64,000 nt of DNA from JBJHAX01 sp050480705 (GTDB lineage Bacteria; Actinomycetota; Nitriliruptoria; Nitriliruptorales; Nitriliruptoraceae): NCBI GenBank assembly GCA_050480705.1, contig JBJHAX010000004.1:1-64000 (forward strand). Reading direction: 5' to 3'. The notes beneath the pieces were generated by a model. It was not told the origin of the DNA, did no database searches, and worked only from the letters and a program-made list of their open reading frames with translations. Below are positions 33,702 through 42,318 of the stretch, one piece after another. The position numbers were made by a program, and so were the translations under genes. Position 1 is the first letter of the stretch, and every line of letters starts with the position of its first letter.

Positions 33702-34502
33702 TCAGCACCCGCTCGCGTCGAGGCGCTGTGCCACTGCATCGGCCCAGCCGTGGCCGAACAGGCGCACGTGGAGTGCAAGATGGGCGAGCTGCAGCACCGG
33801 ACGACGGTCGCGCCAGCCGTCGTCGAGAGGCCAGACGTCGCGGTAACCGTCGAGCAGCGCGGTAGGTGCTCGGCCGAACAGCTCCAGCACGGCGAGGTCG
33901 TACTCGCGGTCCGCGTAGTGCACCGCAGGGTCGATCAGCCAGCGATGATCGACGATGTTGCCGATCCACAGATCGCCGTGCACCAGATTCGGCGCAACGT
34001 CGTGATCGAGCATGCGGGCAAGCACCGGCGTCGCCGCCTCCACGCGCCGGGCCAGTTGCCCCGGCAGCCAGCGCAGATGCGGTGCCAGACGTCGCTCGAG
34101 ATAGAACGCCGGCCAGTCGGACGTGGCCGAGTTGTCCTGCGTGATTGGTCCGAGCGCATTGTCGCGGTGCCAGCCGAACGCCGCGCCGCCCGCAGCATGC
34201 ATGGCTGCGATCGCACGTCCGAGGGCACGAGGATCGCCTGGGCCTGAGACGTGCTCGAGCACGAGTATCTCGCGGGTCGCCGCGAGGACCGCCGGGGTGG
34301 GCGCGCCGGCCTCACGGAGCGCCGCGAGACCTTCGGCTTCGAGCGTCGCATCGGTGGTGGAGCGCTTGACGACGACGCGACGGCCGTCGTCGAGGCGGGC
34401 GTCCCACACCTCGGCGACGTCGCCTCCGTGCAGCGCACGGGCCTCGACGATTTCGCCGAGGTCGCCGGGCAGCGGTGTCGGGGGCTGCCCGTGCATGATC
34501 AT
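33702..34502 (-). CDS. Fructosamine kinase family protein
   Basis: 266 residues with the APH/choline-kinase fold of fructosamine-3-kinase-like proteins. Visible motifs are VVVKRS (ATP-binding lysine), LVLEHVSG (hinge), FGWHRDNALGPITQDNSATSDWPAFYLERRL (family signature), LVHGDLWIGNIV (catalytic loop, Asp) and LIDPAVHYADREYDLAVLELFG (metal aspartate). These kinases phosphorylate ketosamines formed by glycation, leading to deglycation. The ATG overlaps the stop of the tyrosine-phosphatase gene (ATGA); bacterial homologues are often next to such phosphatases, which may act on the phosphorylated product. Confidence 0.92.
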   Translation of the reverse strand: MIMHGQPPTPLPGDLGEIVEARALHGGDVAEVWDARLDDGRRVVVKRSTTDATLEAEGLAALREAGAPTPAVLAATREILVLEHVSGPGDPRALGRAIAAMHAAGGAAFGWHRDNALGPITQDNSATSDWPAFYLERRLAPHLRWLPGQLARRVEAATPVLARMLDHDVAPNLVHGDLWIGNIVDHRWLIDPAVHYADREYDLAVLELFGRAPTALLDGYRDVWPLDDGWRDRRPVLQLAHLALHVRLFGHGWADAVAQRLDASGC

Positions 34503-35002
34503 GCGCTGGCGGCGTCGTCCTGTCGGACAAGATCGTCGAGACGTGCGATGACAACGCCTGCCGTGCGGCGGCAGATCTCAACGACCTCGCGGAAGCCGTC
34601 GGGTCCTCCGTAGTAGGGATCGGGGACGTCATCGCCGCCGTCGGCCTCAGGATCGAACTCGCGGAACAGGCGGATCGGGGTGGTCACGCCCGCTTCGTCG
34701 GCGAGCCGTTGTAGGTCGCGCAGGTTGCTGCGGTCCATGGCGAGCACCAGGTCGGCTGCCCGCAGTCGATCCGCGTCGACACGTTCGGCGTGACCGTCGA
34801 GGGCGAGCCCGACCTTTGCAGCGGCTGCGGTCATGCGCCGGTCCGGAGGTTGACCGATATGTCCGGCGCTCGTGCCTGCCGATCTGACGTCCACGGCCAC
34901 CCCGGCGTCCGCGGCGGCTTCTTCGATCGCTGCTTGCGCGGTGGGTGAGCGGCAGATGTTTCCGAGACAGACGGCGAGCACGACCGGGGTGCGCGATGTC
35001 AT
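34499..35002 (-). CDS. Low-molecular-weight protein-tyrosine-phosphatase-like enzyme
   Basis: 167 residues with the LMW-PTP fold. The P-loop CLGNICRSP gives the nucleophile C12 and R18, and the general acid is D128 in VPDPYYGG. It overlaps by 4 nt both the LCP gene upstream (ATGA at 34999-35002) and the fructosamine-kinase gene downstream. Family members dephosphorylate tyrosine kinases of capsule export, phospho-arginine, or phospho-ketosamine. The adjacent kinase gene favours the last option; LCP linkage favours a wall-polymer role. Both remain open. Confidence 0.92.
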   Translation of the reverse strand: MTSRTPVVLAVCLGNICRSPTAQAAIEEAAADAGVAVDVRSAGTSAGHIGQPPDRRMTAAAAKVGLALDGHAERVDADRLRAADLVLAMDRSNLRDLQRLADEAGVTTPIRLFREFDPEADGGDDVPDPYYGGPDGFREVVEICRRTAGVVIARLDDLVRQDDAASA

Positions 35003-36270
35003 GGTGTGGTCCCTTGTTCCTCGCCCAGCACGACGGTGATGCCGTCGAGCCCGGCCACTTCCTCGAAGCGTTCGGGCAGGCCAAGGGTACGTGCCACCAG
35101 CAGGGCGTCAGACGCCCGGCCGGGGGCGTGCCGAACGACCGAGTCGGGGCGTTGCTCGGCGTTGCCGAGCGCAGCCACGACGAACCCTTCGGCCTCGAGG
35201 CGTTCGCCGGTCCGTGTCGCGAGGCCCGCCACGCCGGCGGCGTTGAGCACGGTCACCTCGATCTCGCCGGGTGGCGACGCGACGTCGTCGGGCGCAGAAC
35301 CGATGTCGTCGAGCACCGCGCCGGTCCTGAACCGCGAGAAGATCGGCTCGGCCTCGGTCACGACCATGTCGAGCACGTGCGCGCCTTCGGCCGTGACCCG
35401 TGGCGTGCCCGGAACCACGTGGGTGACCGCTTCGCCGCGTGCGAGGCTTCGCATCCCCCAGCCCAGGCGGCCGAGCGACAGCGGACCCATCGTCTCGTCG
35501 ACGGCGACGGCGGCACCCGCGTCGCGCGCCATACCGAAGGTGCGTATCGGGTTGGCCAGGGTCGACGGTGTCGTGACCTCACGCGCCAGCGCCCGCAGAA
35601 ACGCCTGCTGGCGTTCGATCCGGCCGAAGTCGTCATCGATCTTGCGGACCCGGACGAACCCGAGCGCATCAGCGCCGTCGAGCCGCTGGCATCCCGCAGG
35701 CAGATCGATGCCGGCGTCACGATCTGCGATCGCCTCCTCGAGGCACAGTTCGACCCCGCCGACGGCGTCGACGAGGTCGCGGAATCCACCGAACGTGACC
35801 TCGAGGTAATGGTGCGCCCGGATGCCCGACAGTCGGCGCACGGTCTCGACCATGCAGGACGGTCCACCGATCTCGATCGCAGCGTTGATGCGCGCGGAAG
35901 AGCCGTCGCACTGCTCGACCCACAGATCGCGGGGAAACGCCAGCGTGGCAACGCGGCCGCGGTCGACCGTGAGCACCATGATCGTGTCGGCACGCTCGCC
36001 TTCGAAGAACCCGGTGGCGAGTTCACGGCGCTCCTCGGGGGTGAGTTCCTCGCGGCTGTCGGACCCGACGACGAGCACGTGCATCGGTCGACCGCGTTCC
36101 GCCAGCCCATCGACCGTGGTCTTTGGCAGCTGCGCACTCATCCACCATGCGCCACCCACGGCGACCACGACGGTGACCGCGACGAGCGTGCCCACGACGA
36201 CGAGGATGCGCCGCCACCATCGTCGACCCCGCCCTTCGGCGACGGGGCCCCACACCTGGTCGTTGTACAC
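34999..36270 (-). CDS. LytR-CpsA-Psr (LCP) cell-wall ligase with LytR_C domain
   Basis: 423 residues. A basic stretch (GRGRRWWRR) precedes one membrane helix at about 22-45, so the body is outside the cell. The LCP catalytic domain follows, with VLVVGSDSREEL, GERADTIMVLTVDRGRVATLAFPRDLWV (the conserved D-T-I and S/P-R-D elements) and RINAAIEIGG, continuing to about residue 290 with FVRVRKIDDDFGRIERQQAFL. The last ~100 residues form a LytR_C domain (IEVTVLNAAGVAGLA). LCP enzymes attach teichoic-acid-like polymers or arabinogalactan to peptidoglycan. It leads a three-gene overlapping unit. Confidence 0.92.
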   Translation of the reverse strand: MYNDQVWGPVAEGRGRRWWRRILVVVGTLVAVTVVVAVGGAWWMSAQLPKTTVDGLAERGRPMHVLVVGSDSREELTPEERRELATGFFEGERADTIMVLTVDRGRVATLAFPRDLWVEQCDGSSARINAAIEIGGPSCMVETVRRLSGIRAHHYLEVTFGGFRDLVDAVGGVELCLEEAIADRDAGIDLPAGCQRLDGADALGFVRVRKIDDDFGRIERQQAFLRALAREVTTPSTLANPIRTFGMARDAGAAVAVDETMGPLSLGRLGWGMRSLARGEAVTHVVPGTPRVTAEGAHVLDMVVTEAEPIFSRFRTGAVLDDIGSAPDDVASPPGEIEVTVLNAAGVAGLATRTGERLEAEGFVVAALGNAEQRPDSVVRHAPGRASDALLVARTLGLPERFEEVAGLDGITVVLGEEQGTTP

Positions 36271-36373
36271 CTGCGTCTCGCCTTCCTCGTCGTCGGACGA
36301 ATCGACCGCTGCGCGCGATCATGCCGGTCGCGCGGCCGAGTTGCGCGCTGCATTGCGGCGCGCCGCTGGCGCG

Positions 36374-37051
36374 TCAGCCGGTGACGAATTCGCGCGGCAG
36401 ATGGGATACGTCGCTGAACAGTTGCAGACTGAAGATATGCCCACTGGCGATGGGGATCGCCCGCAGCACGCTCAGCGATGCGTGGTTGGAGGCGAAGCGC
36501 TCCCACTCCCAGGGTTCGGGTTCGAGTCCCAGCAACTGGCCAAGGATGACCGAGTTCGTTCCGGCATGTGCGACGCACAGCAGCCGAGGCGCGTCACCGG
36601 GGACCTCCCACAACCCTTCATCGGTGCGTTTCACGCCCACCTCGGCGAGTTCGGCCAGCAGGCCGATGGTGACACGGGCGTGGAAGTCGTGGAACGTTTC
36701 GCCGCCTGGCATGCCCTTCCACCATTCCTCGCGGGGACGGAAGCGCGCGTCACGCAAGGCGCGGTTGACCTCCTGGGCCGGCGTGCCCTCCCAGGAGGCG
36801 GGCATACGGATCTCGTGCAGCCATTCACGGTCTGCGGTGGATACGCGGTGCAGATGGCGGCGGACGGGCAGCGCGGTCTCCTGTGCCCGCGTGGCGGTAG
36901 ACACCAGGATGCGGTCGAAGTGCTCACGCGCGAGCCGATCAGCGGTCAGGTCGGCCTGACGGCGACCCAGCGCGGTCAAGTCGGGGTCGACGTACGAGAC
37001 GTCGTCGCGATCCCAGGCAGGTTGTGCGTGCCGCAGCAGGACGAGTTCCAT
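36374..37051 (-). CDS. Histidine phosphatase (phosphoglycerate-mutase-like)
   Basis: 225 residues; a broad-specificity phosphatase of the dPGM superfamily. The catalytic RHG motif is degenerate as RHAQPAWDRD, with the phospho-histidine kept. The C-terminal motif is LLCVAHAGTNSVILGQLLGLEPEPWEWERF, giving the second catalytic histidine. RILVSTATRAQETALPV matches the conserved S-x-x-x-R-A-x-x-T-A block. Substrate unknown. ATG 37051 is preferred to GTG 37060, since the LRHA motif normally sits at the extreme N-terminus. Confidence 0.88.
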   Translation of the reverse strand: MELVLLRHAQPAWDRDDVSYVDPDLTALGRRQADLTADRLAREHFDRILVSTATRAQETALPVRRHLHRVSTADREWLHEIRMPASWEGTPAQEVNRALRDARFRPREEWWKGMPGGETFHDFHARVTIGLLAELAEVGVKRTDEGLWEVPGDAPRLLCVAHAGTNSVILGQLLGLEPEPWEWERFASNHASLSVLRAIPIASGHIFSLQLFSDVSHLPREFVTG

Positions 37052-37078
37052 GCGGCTCACGCTATCGGCAGGTGCGGG

Positions 37079-37357
37079 TCACTCGTCCCAGCGCTCGTCG
37101 TCGAGCGAGACGTCCGGCAGCTCGCGACCCACCGCGGCGGCGAGCCAGTCCAGCGCTTCTTCGGCGGTCACGACGTCGGCGTCGGCGGCGCGCCGGGCCG
37201 CCTCGATGCGCTCGTGCGCCCAGCCGAGGTCGTAGTCGCCGGGACGGGCAGCCGAGGCGTCGGGCTCGTCGATGCGCTCACGCAGTTCGAATTCTTCGAT
37301 GGCGGCCTCGACGGCCTTGGGTCCCCGCGGGCGTCCGTGTCGCGTGTGGCTGTCCAT
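37079..37357 (-). CDS. Small acidic hypothetical protein
   Basis: 92 residues, acidic and predicted helical: GRPRGPKAVEAAIEEFELRERIDE at the start and WAHERIEAARRAADADVVTAEEALDWLAAAVG later. It has no membrane segment or known motif, and ends DVSLDDERWDE. AGGAGA precedes ATG 37357, and the gene lies between ferrochelatase and the histidine phosphatase on the same strand. Probably real; unknown role. Confidence 0.65.
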   Translation of the reverse strand: MDSHTRHGRPRGPKAVEAAIEEFELRERIDEPDASAARPGDYDLGWAHERIEAARRAADADVVTAEEALDWLAAAVGRELPDVSLDDERWDE

Positions 37358-37463
37358 CGCGTCTCCTGCCGGCGTGCTTTGGCGCGTGCGTCGGGCGATC
37401 GTGCCCCGACGGCGGCGTGTCTGCCAGTGGCCAGGAGTCACTCGCAACCGTGACGAAGGTCGG

Positions 37464-38522
37464 TCAGGGTGCCGGTCGTGCGGCCGGGGCTGCGGCTGCC
37501 ACCGTGGGTGCGAGCTGCTGACCCGGCACCGCGCAGCAATCCATGGGGCAGGCGTTGTGAGACGGCCCTCGCGTCCCGACACTCCGTGGCGGCGAGCCGT
37601 CGACCCGCTCGCGCGCCAGATCGGCGATCATTGAAATGAAACGCGCATCGGTGCCTGCTGTGCGTGCCCGCGCGATCGGCAGTCCCACGCGTTCCGCCGT
37701 CTCCACGGCCTCCACGTCCAGGTCGTGGATGACCTCCATGTGGTCGCTGACGAACCCGATCGGAACGAGGACTGCAGCGGGAACGCCATCGGCTGCGATG
37801 CGTTCCAGATGGTCGTTGACGTCCGGTTCGAGCCAGGGGACCGAAGGCGGTCCGGAACGTGAGCAGTACACGAGGTCCCAGATGCGTTCGGGGACCGAGC
37901 GCATCACGAGCCGGCAGACGTCGAGATGCTGCGCCTCGTAGTCGCTGTGGCGCGCCATCGTCAACGGAATGGAGTGCGTGACGAAGATCACCTGCGCGCC
38001 GGTGCGGACCTCGTCGGGCAGCTCCGCCAGTGCCTCGACGACCGCGTCGACCTGCGGCTCGACGAACCCGGGATGGTTGTAGTAGACGCGGATCTTGTCG
38101 AGTTCGGGCGCGCCGTCCCCGACTTCTGCGCGTGCCGCTGCGAGATCTTCGCGATACTGCCGGCAGCCCGAGTACGACGAGTAGGCGGACGTCACGAAGC
38201 ACAGGGCTCGGTCCACCCCGTCGTCGCGCATCTCGCGAAGCGTGTCGGCGAGCAGCGGATCCCAGTTCCTGTTGCCCCAGTAGACGGGCAGATCGGGGCC
38301 CGAGCGGGCCAGCTCAGCCGCGAGCGCCCGCTTCATGTCGCGGTTGAGATCGTTGATCGGCGAGCGCCCACCGTGTTCGTAGTAGTGCTCGGCGACCTCC
38401 TCGAGACGCTCGCGTGGGACGTCGCGCCCGTGGGTCACCCGCTCGAGGAACGGCAGGACGTCCTCGGAGCGTTCAGGTCCACCGAACGAGACGAGGAGGA
38501 TCGCGTCATAAGTGTCGGACAC
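37464..38522 (-). CDS. hemH: Ferrochelatase (coproporphyrin III type) with [2Fe-2S]-type cysteines
   Basis: 352 residues. It inserts iron into a porphyrin; in actinobacteria the enzyme (CpfC) uses coproporphyrin III in the coproporphyrin-dependent heme pathway. Landmarks: LVSFGGPE at the N-terminus, YWGNRNWDPLL, SAYSSYSGCRQY (C120), the metal histidine H183 in VTHSIP, and PIGFVSDHMEVIHDLD with the catalytic glutamate. A C-terminal SHNACPMDCC (C325, C329, C330) plus C120 matches the four cysteines that ligate a [2Fe-2S] cluster in mycobacterial ferrochelatases. An Ala/Pro tail follows. No other heme gene is next to it. ATG 38522. Confidence 0.92.
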   Translation of the reverse strand: MSDTYDAILLVSFGGPERSEDVLPFLERVTHGRDVPRERLEEVAEHYYEHGGRSPINDLNRDMKRALAAELARSGPDLPVYWGNRNWDPLLADTLREMRDDGVDRALCFVTSAYSSYSGCRQYREDLAAARAEVGDGAPELDKIRVYYNHPGFVEPQVDAVVEALAELPDEVRTGAQVIFVTHSIPLTMARHSDYEAQHLDVCRLVMRSVPERIWDLVYCSRSGPPSVPWLEPDVNDHLERIAADGVPAAVLVPIGFVSDHMEVIHDLDVEAVETAERVGLPIARARTAGTDARFISMIADLARERVDGSPPRSVGTRGPSHNACPMDCCAVPGQQLAPTVAAAAPAARPAP

Positions 38523-38553
38523 GTCGTGCTCCGGGTCGTAGCTGATTCAGGAA

Positions 38554-39021
38554 TCATTCGGCGCCGTCGGAGCCGAAGATCGATGCGTCGATCCCACGGT
38601 CGCGCCACGACCGTTCGATCTGCTCGAGACGTGAGACCCTCGGGAAGCCGACCGCTCCGGCAGCGATACCGAGCGCAGTCGCGGCGATGATGCTGGCCCG
38701 GTGGCCGAAGACCGCGGCGAGTGCGACCCCGAGCAGCACCGGTGCGAGCGCGATCGCCAGTGACAGCGCGGAACGCCATGCGAGTTCGCCGCGGGCCTCG
38801 CCGTCGTCGGCCGGCGCCGCGGACGCCAGTCCGCGCTGGATCGCCACGATCGCGGCGAGAGCGCCCAGACCGGTCACGACCGTCAGTGCCACGGGCAGTG
38901 CCGCGGGCAGTTCTGACGGTGAGGTGTCCACGACGAGCCCGACGGCCAGGACGCCGGCGAGAGCGACGATGAAGGTGGTCCAAGCCCGCCGGGGGCCACG
39001 CAACGCGTCGTCGGTCCGCAC
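38554..39021 (-). CDS. Four-helix membrane protein, unknown function
   Basis: 155 residues with about four hydrophobic segments: TFIVALAGVLAVGLVV, ALPVALTVVTGLGALAAIVAI, LSLAIALAPVLLGVALAAVFG and ASIIAATALGIAAGAVGF. A cytoplasmic end follows (VSRLEQIERSWRDRGIDASIFG). It resembles small actinobacterial membrane proteins of no known role. The start is GTG 39021, judged from where membrane-protein composition begins; the open frame reaches 39207 but the extra part is Ser/His/Gly-rich. It lies 31 bp upstream of hemH on the same strand. Confidence 0.68.
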   Translation of the reverse strand: MRTDDALRGPRRAWTTFIVALAGVLAVGLVVDTSPSELPAALPVALTVVTGLGALAAIVAIQRGLASAAPADDGEARGELAWRSALSLAIALAPVLLGVALAAVFGHRASIIAATALGIAAGAVGFPRVSRLEQIERSWRDRGIDASIFGSDGAE

Positions 39022-39088
39022 CTCGGGTCCGCCTCGTCGATTCGGTGGGCTCGTTGCGCCAGCGTAGTAGGGGTGGTGTGCCGACCCG

Positions 39089-40024
39089 TCAGCGGGGCTG
39101 TTGCTCGAACTGCTCGATGGGACGTGGCCGCTGCCGTGCCTGCGCGAGCCAGATCCCGGCAACCACCAGCGCGCCGCCGGCCAGTGCGGCAAGCCCGAGA
39201 CGTTCACCGAGAACGAGTGCGCCGAGCACGATCGCCACGACAGGGATGAGATAGGTGACCAGTGACGAATTGGTGGCGCCGACCCGCTCGATGAGGGTGT
39301 AGAAGGTGAGGTAAGCCAGGCCTGTTCCGACGACGCCGAGCGTCAAGAGCGCAGCGACGATGCCGGCCGTCACCTCGGCTCGTACGGGCAGCGGCGCGAA
39401 CAGCCATGCGACGGGTGCGGTCATCACGGCCGCCATGAGGATCTGTCCGGTGGCCAGCTCGAGCGGACGTTCGCGTCCAGCGATGACCGATTTCGCGTAC
39501 ACCGCACTGATCGCGTACATCACTGTGACGCCGACGACGACGAGGATCGCGACGAGCCGGCCGGTGTCGTCGATGTCGTCGCCGACGATGACCGCGACAC
39601 CGGCAAGTGCGGTCGCCAGCCCGGCGAACCGACTGACCGTGAATCGCTCGAGGCCGACCCCGAACGAGATCAGCAGCGTGCTGATGGGCACGAGCGCCAT
39701 CAACAGCGCTGCCAGGCCCGACGGGATGAACTGTTGGGCCCATGCGACGCCTGCCCACGGAACCGCATTGTTGAACGTGCCCAGAAGCGCCAAATGCGCC
39801 CACAACCGCGGGTCGCTCGGCAGGCGCCGGCCGCGCAGCGCCAGCACGGCGAGCAGTGCCAGGCCACCTGCGATGGTCCGCACGGTCACGATCCACAGCG
39901 GATGGACCGTGTCGACCGAGATCTCCATGAACAGAAACGACGAGCCCCACATGGTGGACAGTGCGACGAGCAGGATCACGTCGACCGGTGCGAACCGTTC
40001 GACGGCGCGGGCACGTGCTTTCAC
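39089..40024 (-). CDS. EamA/DMT-superfamily transporter
   Basis: 311 residues with ten membrane helices in two EamA repeats. The first repeat has LLVALSTMWGSSFLFMEISVDTVHPLWIV and FIPSGLAALLMALVPISTLLIS, typical of RhaT-like permeases; the second ends with VGATNSSLVTYLIPVVAIVLGALVLGERLG, the best-conserved EamA block. Substrate is unknown, possibly amino-acid or threonine efflux. The ATG is at 40024. It is divergent from the alpha/beta hydrolase gene. Confidence 0.9.
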   Translation of the reverse strand: MKARARAVERFAPVDVILLVALSTMWGSSFLFMEISVDTVHPLWIVTVRTIAGGLALLAVLALRGRRLPSDPRLWAHLALLGTFNNAVPWAGVAWAQQFIPSGLAALLMALVPISTLLISFGVGLERFTVSRFAGLATALAGVAVIVGDDIDDTGRLVAILVVVGVTVMYAISAVYAKSVIAGRERPLELATGQILMAAVMTAPVAWLFAPLPVRAEVTAGIVAALLTLGVVGTGLAYLTFYTLIERVGATNSSLVTYLIPVVAIVLGALVLGERLGLAALAGGALVVAGIWLAQARQRPRPIEQFEQQPR

Positions 40025-40202
40025 ACGAACACTCCGAAAGAGTCACGACGCAGGTCGCACGACGGCCAAGGTGGCGATGGCCGGGCGCACGCTATCGCCG
40101 CTTCGCCGACGCGCGTGACCAGCGACGTAGGCTGCGCCGTGGCGGTACTCCGATGGCCCACGAGCATTCGACACCGCCCGAGCGACCCAAAGGATCTTCA
40201 CG

Positions 40203-41186
40203 GTGCCGGTGAGCGAACCGAAGGCTGTGACGCAAGCGTCGCCGGGCGCAGCTGCGCAGGCCGAGACGCCACCGCCGTGGTTCGTCGCGGGTCTCGATGT
40301 CGCGGTCGAGGCGGGCTCGGTGGTCGTCGACGACGCGACGATCCGGTATCTCGCCCGGGGCGAGCGGGGTGCGCCGACGCTCGTGCTCGTCCACGGCGGC
40401 GCTGCGCACGCGCGTTGGTGGGACGCGCATGCGCCGCTGCTCGCCCAGCACCACCGCGTCGTCGCTCTCGACCTCTCCGGTCACGGCGACAGCGACCATC
40501 GCGAGGTCTATTCGCCTGTGGTGTGGGCGCGGGAGGTCATGGCGGTCGCCGACGACGCCGGAGGCGGCGCTCCGGTCGTCGTGGTGGGCCACTCGATGGG
40601 CGGGTTCGTCACGATCGTTGCGGCTGCGCGGCTCGGCGAGCGCCTCGAAGGCGCGATCGTGCTCGACACGCCGCTGCGTCGGGAAGACCCCGAGTCCGAC
40701 GAGGCGCGGGGAGGGCGGATGTTCCGTGCGCCCAAGACTTACCCCGACCTGGCCACGGCGGCGGCCCACTTCCACCTCGTCCCGCCGCAGCCATGTGACA
40801 ACGGCTGGCTGCTCGAACACACCGCACGACACAGCCTGCGCCAGGTCGACGATGGCTGGACGTGGAAGTTCGATCCGCGCCTGTTCGTGTCACGCGAGGG
40901 ACCAAACACCGCGGATGCCTACGCCAACGAACTCGCGCACGCGTCGTGTCGTTTCGCCGTCGTCAACGGAGCACGATCCCGCATCGTCGACACCGAGGTG
41001 CGCGCCTACATGGCCGAACTGGTCGAAGGCTCGCCTGCGGGCCGGGCGGGTGTGCCGTTCGTCGAGATCCCCGAAGCACACCATCATCTGCAGTTCGACC
41101 AGCCTCTGGCGGTCGTCACCGCTATACGCGCGGTGCTGGCGACCTGGCATCCGGTCGGCGCTGCGCCGCCACCCGTGATGCGCTGA
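40203..41186 (+). CDS. Alpha/beta-fold hydrolase
   Basis: 327 residues. After a ~45-residue Ala-rich N-terminus comes the alpha/beta-hydrolase core: VLVHGGAAHARWWD (oxyanion HGG), VALDLSGHGDSDHR, nucleophile elbow VVGHSMGGFV (Ser), and the C-terminal catalytic His in EAHHHLQFDQP. The cap region (about residues 165-230) separates strands 6 and 7. The family includes esterases, lipases, epoxide hydrolases and peroxidases; none is favoured. GTG 40203 with GGATC upstream. It ends 24 bp before the convergent coaA. Confidence 0.88.
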   Translation: MPVSEPKAVTQASPGAAAQAETPPPWFVAGLDVAVEAGSVVVDDATIRYLARGERGAPTLVLVHGGAAHARWWDAHAPLLAQHHRVVALDLSGHGDSDHREVYSPVVWAREVMAVADDAGGGAPVVVVGHSMGGFVTIVAAARLGERLEGAIVLDTPLRREDPESDEARGGRMFRAPKTYPDLATAAAHFHLVPPQPCDNGWLLEHTARHSLRQVDDGWTWKFDPRLFVSREGPNTADAYANELAHASCRFAVVNGARSRIVDTEVRAYMAELVEGSPAGRAGVPFVEIPEAHHHLQFDQPLAVVTAIRAVLATWHPVGAAPPPVMR

Positions 41187-41210
41187 GGCCGCGACGTTGC
41201 CCGGTTGGGC

Positions 41211-42152
41211 TCACAATTTGCGCAGATGGACGCGGTCGATCGCGTGATCAGGTCCCTTGTGGAGGATCAGGTCGGCACGCGAGCGGGTCGGCAGGACGTT
41301 GATCGCGAGATTGCGGCCGTTGATCCGGTGCCAGATGTCGAGCGCAGTCTCGCGCGCCTCGTCATCGGACAGCTCGGCGTAACGGTGGAAGTACGAGCGA
41401 GGGTCCTTGAACGCGGTATTGCGCAGTGTCAGGAACCGTTCTACGTACCAGCGGGCGATGTCGTTCTCCTCGGCGTCCACGTAGATCGAGAAGTCGAAGT
41501 AATCGGACACGAACACCCCGCGCCCGTGGGTGCCGGTTCCGGTCTGCAGGACGTTGATGCCTTCGAGCAGCAGGATGTCGGGCTGGCGGACGACGATCTG
41601 ATCGTCGGGGACGACGTCGTAGATCAGATGGGAGTAGACAGGGGCGTGTGTTTCGGATGCACCCGACTTCACCGCGGAGACGAACCGCAGCAGCGCGCCG
41701 ACGTCGTAGGACTCCGGGAAGCCTTTTCGCTCCATCAGCCCGCGATGTTCGAGTTCGTCATTGGGCAGCAGGAACCCGTCGGTGGTCACCAGCGTGACCT
41801 CACGATGGTCCGGCCAGCGTGACAGCAGCGCCTGCAGGATGCGCGACGTCGTCGACTTGCCGACGGCGACCGACCCGGCGATGCCGATGACGAACGGGAC
41901 CTTGGCGGTCGACGAGCCCAGGAACGTGTCGGTCGCGCGATGCAGTTCCTGGGTTGCCGCGACGTAGAGGTTCAACAGGCGCGACAGCGGCAGGTATGCC
42001 TCGGCGACCTCGTCGAGGGAAATCTCCTCGTTGAGGCCCCGCAACTGCGCGAGATCGGCCTCGGTGAGCGTCAACGGGGTCGAGGAACGCAGCGCCGCCC
42101 ATTCGTCCCGCCCGAGCTCGACCCAAGGAGAGACCGTGTCGGGGTGATGCAC
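41211..42152 (-). CDS. coaA: Type I pantothenate kinase
   Basis: 313 residues, the prokaryotic CoaA length. It phosphorylates pantothenate, the first committed step of coenzyme A synthesis. Walker A is GSVAVGKST at residues ~93-101, then TTDGFLLPNDELEHRGLMERKGFPESYD, the family signature, YSHLIYDVVPDDQ, LLEGINVLQ, and the C-terminal RADLILHKGPDH with a substrate-contacting tail. GTG 42152 is chosen because GGAGAG is 5 nt upstream; the open frame runs on upstream as antisense to the PgpH-like gene. No other CoA gene is in the window. Confidence 0.94.
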   Translation of the reverse strand: MHHPDTVSPWVELGRDEWAALRSSTPLTLTEADLAQLRGLNEEISLDEVAEAYLPLSRLLNLYVAATQELHRATDTFLGSSTAKVPFVIGIAGSVAVGKSTTSRILQALLSRWPDHREVTLVTTDGFLLPNDELEHRGLMERKGFPESYDVGALLRFVSAVKSGASETHAPVYSHLIYDVVPDDQIVVRQPDILLLEGINVLQTGTGTHGRGVFVSDYFDFSIYVDAEENDIARWYVERFLTLRNTAFKDPRSYFHRYAELSDDEARETALDIWHRINGRNLAINVLPTRSRADLILHKGPDHAIDRVHLRKL

Positions 42153-42318
42153 GGTGCTCTCCGGGGGCGGGTGCAGGCCTGCTGCGGCAAACCGCTGGCG
42201 CCGCACGAACAAGGATAGTCCGTGCACGTTCGCGCCCCGGCGTCCGATAGGGGACACTGGTGGTTCGCACCGCTGCGCCGCGAACCTGCGCGTCCGCTGA
42301 CGGGTCCTGGAGCCATCA

